Part shown: one piece after another, positions 1 through 10,340 of the stretch
Position numbering within the stretch: the first letter of the stretch is position 1
How the letters are laid out: every line of letters starts with the position of its first letter
From: Pseudeuparius sepicola
Lineage: Eukaryota; Arthropoda; Insecta; Coleoptera; Anthribidae
Direction of reading: 5' to 3'
Length of the DNA stretch: 64,000 nucleotides
Assembly: GCA_963920635.1 (NCBI GenBank)
Contig: OY987308.1
Location: 25,978,096 to 26,042,095, forward strand
The notes under the pieces: generated by a model
The model's database searches: none
What the model saw: the letters and a program-made list of their open reading frames with translations, nothing else
What the model was told of the DNA's origin: nothing
Position numbers and translations under genes: made by a program

Positions 1-34
1 CCGTTTGTGACCTCTTCTAAACGGTTGCTTTCAG

Positions 35-774
35 GTGAAGGAGTACGAGCTGTCGGAAGTGTTCCATCACAGCGAGGACGACAGGAAGTACGACGTGCTG
101 CAAATGGAGCACCTAACGCAGAATTCGATCGGACCACCGAGCGGGAATAGTGACATCGAAGCTGCCATAGAGGAAGAACGCCAGGAGCAAGAAGTGCACG
201 AGATGGTGAAGCAGAAGGGTTACGGCGCCGTTCCTCCAAGCAGTACGACCGTCAAATTGGCATTTGCAGACGACAACAAGCTTAGTAACACGATGTAAAA
301 TGGTATCCGATTAAAAATATGTATTTCGCTAATACGCTCCATTTTTTAGAAACCCGCGAGAAGATCTGTTTCCGGTAACATCAACAGCGGCGATCCCCGC
401 CGTCGTACCGAGAGGGAACAAGGACGCAATCTTGAACAGCATCGCGGATTCGTACCTGGGACAGTCGAAGGACAAGCGGGCGCACAAAAAGTACAGGAAG
501 TCGAAGAAGGTGTTCAAGAAGTTCCGTAAGTGATACCGTGGGTCTTACACCGCCCGTCTAACGCTCCCGTTTCTAAGGTCCGCCGCGAGACTGCCGGGTG
601 ACGGACTGGTCTCGGTGGAGCGAGTGCAGCAAGTCGTGCGGCATAGGCGAGATGCAACGAAGAAGGGAAATACTGAAGCACGCGAGGAGGGGGGGCAGAG
701 CGTGCCCGCCATTGGTCGAGACGAAGTGGTGCGGCTCGGCCAGGAGTTGCAACAAGGCGTACTTCAACTGGTAG
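35..774 (+). CDS. 3' end of a secreted thrombospondin type-1 domain protein (SBSPON/RPE-spondin-like), partial
   Basis: The last three exons are visible: 35-294, 350-525 and 578-774 (stop TAG). They join in one frame across GT-AG introns (donors gtaaaa and gtaagt). The upstream part lies outside the window. The 3' half encodes a basic stretch rich in Lys/Arg followed by one thrombospondin type-1 repeat: TDWSRWSECSKSCG, then CPPLVETKWCG and a closing C, with the W-W-C-C-C-C pattern of the fold. The protein ends just after it with SCNKAYFNW. In RPE-spondin-type proteins (SBSPON) a TSP1 repeat follows a somatomedin-B domain, and these are secreted matrix proteins. The somatomedin-B part would be upstream and is not seen, so the subfamily name is an inference and another TSP1 protein is possible. 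A likely poly(A) signal AATAAA lies at 1302-1307. Confidence 0.7.
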
Positions 775-2023
775 AGGGGGCGAACGACACACATCAATTT
801 TTGTATCATGTAATTTTATAAAAAATGAAAAAAATAATAATTACCTAATAAGGAGAGACAATCGGGGTAGTAGTTCTTTTCCGTACTGAATATTATGTAA
901 TGTTGTCCGTTTTATACACTTGGATGTTAAAAATCTATTTCTAATCTTTTTTCTTCCTGAATTAAAACAAAAATAATACCACTACGGCCACCTACTTATG
1001 TGTGATATGGACTAATATTATTGTTCGCACGAATATTATCATCGTACCGGGTGTTTTCTCGTCGGGACCGCCGACTTTTTGTAAATATTTCAATTGGTAC
1101 AAAGTACTGTAGGTGTTAGCACAAGAATGTCAATGGAAGATCCGTTTTTTGCTCATTGAAACCAAAATGACTTCTATAGGTGTAGGCTAAGAATTTTTGT
1201 ATCGGAATAAGTTGTATGTATATTGTATAATTGTACTAATGTTTTATTTTTTAGTATGTAAGGTTTATTAATGTGAGGTCTCCTGTATTCAGATAATGTA
1301 AAATAAACGTTACCTATATTTAGATAAAATATAGCGTTTCTTTCTTCCTTTAATTAACGAAGGGGGAAAATGATTGAATGAGATCCAAAGAGAAATAAAT
1401 CGCCTTAATATCTTCCGCCATTGTGTGCTAGCAATCTGCCGCCAATCGATAATGTTTCAATTGCTTTTTTTGTCCAGAGTGGACGCGGTAGAAAAAATTG
1501 ACAATTTCAAATCGTAGGGAATGTTTTTCGACATGGCAAAATGTCGGACTAAGTTCCCAAGGCAATTTCATCAACGCAATTTAATTTTCCTTTCCCTTCG
1601 CTTCCTCTAAGGGTTTTTTTACAGTAATAATTTCATTATACGCCCAAAGGCAGGGGACTACGACAAACCGACAGTTTCCAAGTGTTTTTTTACGTTCCTT
1701 TCTTTTATTTCGGTTAATTCGTTTTATTGTTTGGTCTCAACCAACACAAATAATTCAATAAAAAACACTGAGGGAATGCTTAAAATATAATCAAATTAAA
1801 ACTTTCGAATAGATTGAGACAGAGTGGAAATTTGGTACATACATGGTAAACATAATTTAAGCTGATTTTCTTTAATTTTTCTTTACGAATAAGAAAATGA
1901 AATTAGAGATGAAACCATAAAAGATATCAAAAAGCCAAGCCGCAGTTCTTGTTCAAAATTTACGAGTGTATTGTGGTCAGTAGGTAAGGCGCCACTTGGT
2001 GCGCCCCCCTCCACTGTCCTACG

Positions 2024-2178
2024 CCATGGTAGTCCATGGCGTTCCATGGCGGAGTTTCATGGTATTCCATGGCTTTCCATGGTAGTCCATGGCGGAGTTT
2101 CATGGTATTCCATGGCATTCCATGGTAGTGCATGGCGTTCCATGAAACTCCGCCATGAAACGCCATGGACTACCATGG
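2024..2178. repeat. CCATGG-rich element with 39-bp near-perfect terminal inverted repeats
   Basis: The left arm 2024-2062 and the reverse complement of 2140-2178 agree at 38 of 39 positions. Between them the same 10-bp-scale words recur (CCATGGTAGT, CCATGGCGTT, CATGGCGGAGTTT, CATGGTATTC), so that CATGG appears every 9-11 bases. The single strand could fold into a hairpin with a repetitive loop. It is flanked by ordinary AT-rich DNA. It could be a minisatellite that has inverted, or a very small fold-back element. No coding function is proposed. Confidence 0.8.
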
Positions 2179-3479
2179 AAATTTTATACAGGACCGTATG
2201 ACCTTTTTTTATTTTTAATTAATATCTTTGAACTCTGTACCTGCCTTCTCTTGCATAGAAATTTCAAAATCTCTGTTGGGAACTTTGAATAAAGAACGCC
2301 AGGAGCGAGCAAATTTGTGCTTAACGCCGTTTCCATTTTTATAGTGGCGCGCACCTTTGAGTTGTTTAGACAAACTAATCAGGGCAGAAATCCTCATTTT
2401 TCGTGAAATCAGTGTCTACAATACGGGCAAAAAATTATAAGGCACGTTATGTCTTTAAGTTTGAGAATCCTTGATAATACAGCAATTCTAGTTTTAAATT
2501 TCCAATTATGAAGAAGTAGGTAGGTACCTACACAAACGCCTATGCCTCTTTGGTGCATGACCTCAAAAGTTAATTTAAATTACAAAATTACTTAGCAGTG
2601 GATTATTGTCCTCAAACATTTTAGTTTTGACGGTCAGGGAAGTGCTACAAGCCGCACAGCTAAGCATAATAATTCGAAAAAGTATCTAAATACCACATAC
2701 TGACACCTGTCATTGTGTCAGATATCAAAAAATTGTGTCAAACCTTTGTTACTACTCAGGGCGATTTACACATAGAGCTTTGACTCCTCCCTAGGATTCT
2801 TTATTCAAAGGTTTGGAAGATATAAAAAATCTATGTACCTACAGGGTGTTTCAGTTTTAAATTGACAAACTTTGAGACAGAACAGAACTGATAAATATTG
2901 CCACTTTCTCGTATAAACTTAATATCTTTGGACCTCCCGAAGGAAGTTACAGGGTGTTAAAGTTCCCAACAAAAGAAAGTCATTTTTTAATGCCTTCACT
3001 ATAAGTACTTAAATAAAATTGAAAAGGTTTTTTTGGAAAAGGGGGACTAAAATCTAATGTACCTAAAACCTAACTGTATAGTAAACTGTTTTTTTTTCAT
3101 ATCATTATATGCATTCGTTTTAAAAAAATTAAATTACCATGAAACCGTTGCAGATACGAAAAATATGAAATATATTTTTTTGTGTGTGAAAAGAGACATT
3201 CTAAGATAATGTCGCCTTTGAGTTTGCACAAAGGTGGATATACATTTTTTTCTTAAATTGTTTTCAAACACTCTATGTGAGAAAGTGACATTATTTTTCA
3301 AAGTTTCATCGTTTCCCATAAAGTTAGTTAATTTAAAAATGAAACAAAATGTAAATAGTTTTCTATGTTTTTTGGGGCTTGCTATATAATATTGTTCCAG
3401 AATTTGCGCGCAATATTGGAATTCGCTATTTTTCTCTATATTTTACCTCCAAAATATCGAGTTCCAACCAAAGTTTATC

Positions 3480-3865
3480 ATAGAGGGCCCCCAACTCTAA
3501 AACATCCTATTCCCATTTCTGCCCGGGCTTTTACCGAAATTGGGCGAAATAATCCCCGAGAAATGGCCGATAAATGCGCAGGTACACGCGATTTCCATAA
3601 ACACTTTTCGATGGCGCGAATCGTAAATAATTTCCAAGGAACGGGGGACCGTTCTCCCGGGCGCGACTTGGGCTTAATTGGATCTTGTTGCGCACCGTAT
3701 AATCTGGCCAAATTAGCCGACGGGATCATATGTCCCAAAGGTCCCCGGGGGCGCTGGCACAATGCAACTCTCGGACTGTGATTTCCCCGGGGACGCGTGT
3801 ACCGGGTTCGGGCCCGGGGAAACCCTCCGCTGAAAAAACGGGGGGCCCTGAAAATTTCAAGAAGG
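3480..3865. other. Isolated GC-rich/CpG-rich island
   Basis: About 390 bp of GC-rich, CpG-containing sequence (runs such as GGGCCCCC, CCCGGG and CCCCGGGG) stand alone inside very AT-rich DNA. A 138-codon plus-strand frame and a 94-codon minus-strand frame cross it, but neither resembles a protein I know. It may be a promoter or untranslated first exon, for example of the pyruvate kinase gene 4 kb downstream, or a fragment of foreign or duplicated DNA. Only the composition is observed; the role is open. Confidence 0.4.
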
Positions 3866-4044
3866 GCCGAATTTACAAATATACAGGGTGAGCAACTTAA
3901 CTAGACTTAAGCTTGTACCAGATTTGCTTGAAATACCTTTGCCGGTTTAGAAATTATAAAGTATAACATTTTTTTAAACTTTAAACGCCCTGTAACTTGT
4001 AAACGAATCCCTTTTAAAAAACTTCACACCAAAAACCCCTATAC

Positions 4045-5472
4045 AGTGTGGTCATTTAAGTGTGCAACATATGGGACTTTTTTTTATTAATTGCACAATC
4101 AAAATATAGATATTGCCGAAAGTTGATGCATGTTCAATAATCATATTAGGCGCACTTAGAATGGTTGCAAGTTAAACAGCATACAGGGTAGGTCAGAAAA
4201 TATAAAAATTGTACAAGAGTAAATATTACCCTTATTTAAAAAATCAGCAAAAGGTTATTAAGAAAAGTTGTTTAGAATTAAAAGCTATGCCTAAATACCA
4301 AAACATAGCCTCCTATAAGAAAAAAAATTCGTCAATTCATTTCCACAGTTTCTTTGTAAACATTTAAAATAAAAATTTTGCACCTTAAATGAGAGTTTTT
4401 TAATATACACATTATCATTACTAATGTTTTACCTTGTTTAGAAGAATTTTTGCGAAATTTTAAAGTTTTGTTTAATATCGTTGCAACCAGGGACTCTTTA
4501 AAATAAGGGGACTCGGCATTTCACAGTCTATCACACAGGAAAGTGAAGCCTTGAGGGGAAGTTTGTTTTCTGTAGACTCCAAGGAGACCACATAAGTGGC
4601 TGGTTCTAGGTTATGTTATCTGTCAGTGTCCATGAACTGCCATCAGGTTTTATGTTATAGATAGTGCCATAGATTCTAAAGGAGGCAAAAAAATTCAAAT
4701 CATAATTCACAATTTTTAAGTTTTCTAACTTCCAGATACTCAGATTGACAATTAAAGAATTTCAACTATACAATAAATTTGTTTCATTTGACAGTTGCCA
4801 TATTCTGTAATTGTAGACACAACATTGTCAAGTCTAATTTTTAGAAAGCATCGAAACCATTATTAATTTTTACTAACAATCAAAGTACCTGTTATATTCA
4901 TAGATTCTCCAATAAAATGGCATACTTGGCATCACTGATACTATTAGAATGAGGAAAGAATAGGCCTCACTTTGGAAAGTATAATGCTGGGTCCCCTTAT
5001 TTTAAAGAGGCCCTGCTGGTTGCAACAAACATGAAGTTTGTGATTCCCTAAAAAATTAAAAATCTAAGTTAATTTTACAAATATGCTTGAATTTCAACAA
5101 AGTTATGCAAAATTGATTTATGAAATTGTTTAGGGTGAATATTAAAACAATTTTTTTAGGAAATTATTAATGTTTTTTAAAAATATATATTTTTTGTCTT
5201 AGGAGGCAATGTTTTGGTATTTAGGCATAACTTTTAATTCTAGACAACTTTTCTTAATAACATTTTGCTGAATTTTCTGAAATAAGGGTACTTTACTATT
5301 GTACAATTTTTATATTTTTTACCTACCCTGTATGCTGTCAAGTTTGCAACCATTCTAAGTGCGCCTAATATGATTATCGAACATGCACCAATTTTTGGGA
5401 ATAATATTTGTATTTTCGTTGTGCAATTAATAAAAAAATCCCATAATGTTGCACACTTGAATGATTTTCAAA
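4045..5472. mobile_element. Nested fold-back (inverted-repeat) element
   Basis: The left arm from about 4051 (containing AAGTGTGCAACAT, ATTAATTGCACA, AGGCGCACTTAGAATGGTTG and CATACAGGGTAGGT) recurs as the reverse complement at about 5200-5466. Arms are 350-400 bp and diverged. A second inverted pair sits inside it: 4484-4515 with GGGACTCTTTAAAATAAGGGG against 4989-5030. No transposase frame is seen, so it is a non-autonomous element. It belongs with the other CAGGGTG-type fold-backs in this window. Confidence 0.7.
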
Positions 5473-5997
5473 AATAGGTAGGTACATACATTACCACATT
5501 ATGTGGTCTGACATTAAAAATGATTCACCCTGTACATATATCTCTTATCTACAAAATGTGAAGCACAAAAACAAACATAATCAATCTGTACGACCTTTTT
5601 ACCATGTCTAGAGAGATAAGAGATCAATGTTAAAGAGGTTAATCTAGTTATAACTGATTTTTAAAACAGCTGTAAGTAACTCAGTCAGTTTTTTGGGTGA
5701 CTCGGGAACACATTATATATTATCTACCAGTTTATTTTATCCCTATACGAAAATGAAGGCTGTGGATAGAAGAGTGGTGAGTAAAAAAATGGGTATATAT
5801 TAATGTACACAGGGTGTTCCAAAAATAGTATATAACGGCGACAAATTTCGTGCTAGAGAAATTGACTTACCCTTCATTTGAAATGCCCGCTGAAGTGTCG
5901 AATTTTGCAAATTGTGATGCCCCATCTGAAACAAAAACGGTATATTTGTAAAAAAAAATTGACAAAAATCGGCAGTAAATTTTTTATTTGCCTCGGC

Positions 5998-6067
5998 CTT
6001 ACAGGCCTCGGCGACTAAATTCCACATTCATTATATAAAAAGTTGATATTTAGTGCCTTTTGGCACA
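5998..6067. mobile_element. Truncated copy of the small palindromic element
   Basis: GGCCTCGGCGACTAAATTCC, ACAT, TATAAAAAGTTGA and TTTAGTGCC appear in the same order as in the right arm of the element at 28481-28588. The left arm is reduced to GCCTCGGCCTTA. Confidence 0.5.
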
Positions 6068-7833
6068 CAAAACTATCATTTAGTTAGGGATACAAATAAT
6101 TAAATAAACGGTTATAAAGTCGATATACTTTTATTTGTCAAAAAATTTAATTACAATAATTTTTAAGAACACTTTAAATCTTGGCGAATTCACAAAGGGA
6201 CCAGGAATTGCAACAACTACCTGAAAACAACAACAAAAATAATTAATTTATATAGATACACCTAACTTAAAATTAACCTAATTTTTTAAAGTGTTAAAAA
6301 AGCTGTCGTCCACCTGTCAGTATGGAAGTAAGTTCGTAATACTTTATTTATTTTTGTACATGGACTTTTTGCAAAAATGCGTTAGAAGCGCGAATTTTCT
6401 CATATTTTTTACTCGCGTGGAAATTGTACAAGCCAAAAAGTTTACAATTTTTGCCAAACCTGTTAGAAAATCTAAACAGGTAAGCCCAAAACATTCGGAA
6501 ATTTTAATTCACTCTCTTAACTACCACGTGCTTGACACGAGATTGAAGTGGTTCGATATTATATCTTCGCCTTATCAAAAATTGTATAATACTTACATCA
6601 TTTTCCTTTAATACTTTGCTGTCTAAACAGATTTATTGCAATTACAGTTGTTACAATTTAACGTGGCTGAAACCACGTTGAATTCAATCTAAAAACAAAC
6701 CTATTGATTTTACTTTAAATTTCGCGGTAATGTTGCCATGTGAAGAAGAAGAATATTTTTACTTTTTCTTTCAAAAATTGACCAAATTTCATCAACAAAT
6801 TAAGGCATGGACGTACCGGTATTTTTGTAGCTGAATTTTTAATTTTTTAAATGCACATAGAGCCTTATTATAAATAAGAAATGTCCTCCAACCGTGAGAA
6901 GTTAGGTGCAACATTGACCTATTCGTCCTCTAATTTTTTGTGTTGATCACGTTTATTGAGGTGTATCTCCCCGGTGTCGTTTAAAGCAAAATTTAACGAA
7001 TTATTGCATATATTTTGTTAAATTTTCTTAGTTAATAGATCCAATAAGGTGTGTACATTTCAAAATTTATTAAATCATTATTTTAGCCTTTTACAAAATT
7101 TTCCACCACGAAGAGTTGATGTGGTATAGGTATAATATTATACTTTTTGAAAGATGCTATATCATAAACCTATATAGGAAGTAACTTAGTAGCTATATAA
7201 ATAGGTCTGTGCTATAATATACTTCCTATTTATAGTAGGTACTGAAATAAATAATGTATAGGAAGCATAGTGATTTATTTTAATTTTTTCAAACAATTTT
7301 TGCTGCATACACTTACCTGATAAAGTGATAATTTTATGAAGGCCAATATAAGTACCTAATACATATCTAGTATTAAAATATTCATATCAAAATTGTGCAC
7401 TGCATTACTCTAGATATTGCACAATCGCCCAAAATAGAATGAATATTTTTAGAGCACTAGTTCTATTTCCACGGTTCATCTTCTTATACCTCTCGACAGC
7501 ATTTGTAAGGTTTCGTATTTGATTGAATCAATAAATTTCCCATTAAAAACCCCTTTCCAACCCCCCTAGATGCAAGCCTGTTGCCAAAACAAATCGTTTT
7601 TAAAAATCCTAAATTCATGGTAGGGATAACACTAGGTAGTGGGGGCTTGTGCTTACTATGCAAGGTGATCTCAATATCAGTCAAAAATTGTCTAAATTTT
7701 GGCGTGAAAAGTCTACCTCCACGAAGAAACATGGTTTGGTTCACTATAAACGATCCAACAACCCCTATAGAGGTCCCCACACTTTCAGAAGTGCATTTTT
7801 TGCGTCCACAACAATTTTTTTTTATATTTCCAG

Positions 7834-9761
7834 ATGAGTTCCAACGTGCTGCCGTTCCAGCTGCAAGCTGCAGATGCCAGCACGCACCTAGACCATATTT
7901 GCGCACTGGACATCAATTCGCGCGCCTCCTACGTTCGCCTAAGCGGAATCATATGCACCATCGGTAAGATCGTTGATAACGTTTGCGAACATCCAATTTT
8001 TATCTTTTATTTTGTAAACAAGGACCGGCGTCTCGTGACCCCGCGATCCTCGAACAAATGATGGACGTGGGAATGAACATAGCGCGCCTAAATTTCTCGC
8101 ATGGCTCCCACGAATACCACGCGGAGACCATCAAGAACATTAGGGTGGCCGTCGAAAATTACAGCAAGAAAATCGGCATGCCCTACCCGCTGGCCATAGC
8201 GTTGGACACCAAGGGCCCCGAAATTAGAACAGGCCTACTCGAGGGGGTAAGAAAGGAAGTAACCCTTTTTTAGGCACACCATAACCTAACATTTTGCAGG
8301 GCGGTTCGGCTGAGATCGAACTGAAGAAAGGCGACACGATCAAGCTGACGACCGACAAGGCTTACGCCGAAAAGGGGAACAAAGATACAGTCTACGTCGA
8401 CTACGAGAACATTCAGAAAGTCGTCAAACCCGGCAACAGGGTGTACGTAGACGACGGTTTAATATCTTTGATAGTGCAGAACATTCAAGGGTCGTTCCTT
8501 ACTTGCACGATCGAAAACGGCGGTTCGCTCGGCAGCCGCAAGGGCGTGAACCTTCCCGGGGTGCCCGTAGACCTGCCGGCAATCTCAGAGAAGGACAAGC
8601 AGGACCTCCAGTTTGGCGTCGACCAGAACGTCGACATGATTTTCGCCTCGTTCATCCGCAATGGATCGGCCCTGCCCGAAATCCGTGCGATCCTCGGCGA
8701 GAAGGGCAAGAAGATCCTCGTAATCTCGAAGATCGAGAACCAACAGGGCATGCAGAACCTCGACGAGATCATAGCCGCCTCCGACGGTATAATGGTCGCG
8801 CGCGGCGACCTCGGCATCGAAATCCCCACGGAAAAAGTGTTCCTCGCGCAGAAGGCCATGATCGCCAAATGTAACAAGGCCGGGAAGCCCGTCATTTGCG
8901 CCACGCAGATGCTGGAGTCGATGGTAAACAAATTAACCTCGAAAAAATGCTTCTAATGACAGTTGTTCGATTGTTTTTAGGTTAAGAAACCAAGGCCTAC
9001 TCGCGCCGAGAGTTCAGATGTCGCCAACGCCGTCTTGGACGGTGCCGACTGTGTGATGTTGTCGGGGGAGACGGCCAAGGGTGAATACCCGCTGGAATGC
9101 GTGTCGACAATGGCGAATATCTGCAAGGAGGCCGAAGCGGCCGTTTGGCAAAAACAACTGTTTATCGACTTGGCCGGCAAGGTGAGAGAAACAAACCGTG
9201 ACATTATTTTCTCGTACTAAAAACGATTTTAGGTCGCACCGCCGGTGGACGTGGCCCACACCGTCGCCATAGCGGCGGTCGAGGCGTCCGGAAAGAGTCT
9301 CGCTGCGGCGATTATCGTCATAACGACGTCCGGAAGGTCGGCGCATTTAGTGTCAAAGTACAGGCCCAGGTGTCCGATCATAGCGGTCACTAGGAATGCG
9401 CAAACCGCCAGGCAGACGCATCTGTACAGGGCCGTACTGCCATTTTTGTATACGGGTGAGTGTTTGAAAACTACGTTCTTGTTTTATTACGATTACGTTC
9501 TTGTTTTATTACGATTACGTTCTTGTTTTATTACGATCCACGAATGATTGCGTTCCAGAGGAAAGGCTCGAAGACTGGCTGAAGGACGTGGATGCCCGAG
9601 TGAACGCCGGGATTGTGTTCGGGAAGGCGCGCGGCTTCATCAAGTGCGGCGACCCCGTCGTCGTGGTAACGGGATGGAAGCAGGGATCGGGATTCACCAA
9701 CACCATGCGCATCGTGTACGTATCGGAGCAGACCCAGACGATCTGCGCGGCAATGTCCTAA
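7834..9761 (+). CDS. PyK: Pyruvate kinase
   Basis: Catalyses the last step of glycolysis, phosphoenolpyruvate plus ADP to pyruvate plus ATP, in the cytosol. Six coding exons: 7834-7963, 8023-8246, 8300-8923, 8981-9181, 9233-9455 and 9559-9761, giving 534 residues, the usual length. Visible family landmarks in order are TIGPASR and [12 protein letters not shown] near the N terminus, KGPEIRTG, the active-site signature [10 protein letters not shown] with its catalytic Lys, [44 protein letters not shown] and [12 protein letters not shown]. The C-terminal regulatory domain follows with [14 protein letters not shown] and ends [19 protein letters not shown]. The ATG sits directly after an acceptor AG, so a non-coding exon precedes it. 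The exons are markedly GC-rich compared with the flanking DNA, as expected for a highly expressed enzyme. No defect is seen. Confidence 0.97.
9472..9537. repeat. Three tandem 22-bp repeats in the last pyruvate kinase intron
   Basis: The unit TACGTTCTTGTTTTATTACGAT is repeated three times head-to-tail, apparently without change, and makes up most of the 103-bp intron between 9455 and 9559. It expands the intron without touching the splice sites. Confidence 0.9.
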
Positions 9762-10340
9762 TTTCCGAATAATATAATAAAACGGCATTTGTGTGGGGCA
9801 CTCTCGCATTTCGGGGGCTTACATTGTAACAATAAAGAGATTGGTAGTGAATACTAACATTAGCTGTGTTAAATTTGTAGATATTTGTCGATAATAAACG
9901 GAGGAGGTATGTTGTGGTGTCTCTAATGCATGTTGCTTTCAAAAATTCTTGTTTTTTTGTTTATTTATTTTCGTTTTTGTTTCTTTACAGGAATGTGGAA
10001 TAAAATGTATTAAACGAAGTTTAGTAAAATTTCTGACTTACAGTCAGTTTTAAAATTATTCTGAAATCATAGTATTATGTACTCGTCTCTTAATAATAAA
10101 TAAACTTATATTTATCGTAAATAAAGTGTTTTATTCGTTTAATAACCTTATAGGAAAAACGTACATTTTTCTTAATCATTATTGATTTTAAAGTAGCTTG
10201 AAGTTAACTTCACACTGGTAAGGACAATGCCCTTGAACTTAAAATGGCTGACGTGTCTAACTTCAGTCTGTAACCTAGAGGTGGCTGTTTTTGAAGAACA
10301 AAACACCGCTTTCCAATGATCTTAAACTAAAAATTTTACA

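Larger units (their letters stand above)
1310..7830. other. Intergenic region between the TSP1 gene and pyruvate kinase
   Basis: No convincing gene is seen on either strand. The stretch is AT-rich and holds the CCATGG inverted repeat (2024-2178), isolated CAGGGTG-type ends (around 2844, 2950, 3889, 5811), a GC-rich island (3480-3865), a nested fold-back element (about 4045-5472) and a truncated copy of a small palindromic element (about 5998-6067). The pyruvate kinase start codon follows directly on an acceptor site, so at least one non-coding first exon of that gene must lie somewhere here, but I could not place it. Confidence 0.6.

Noticed and set aside
3365..3781. 138-codon frame over the GC island
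   Set aside because: No motif and a minus-strand frame of similar length in the same bases; typical of GC-rich DNA without stops.
9472..9537. CRISPR-like array in the 22-bp direct repeats
   Set aside because: Repeats are head-to-tail without spacers and lie in a eukaryotic intron.
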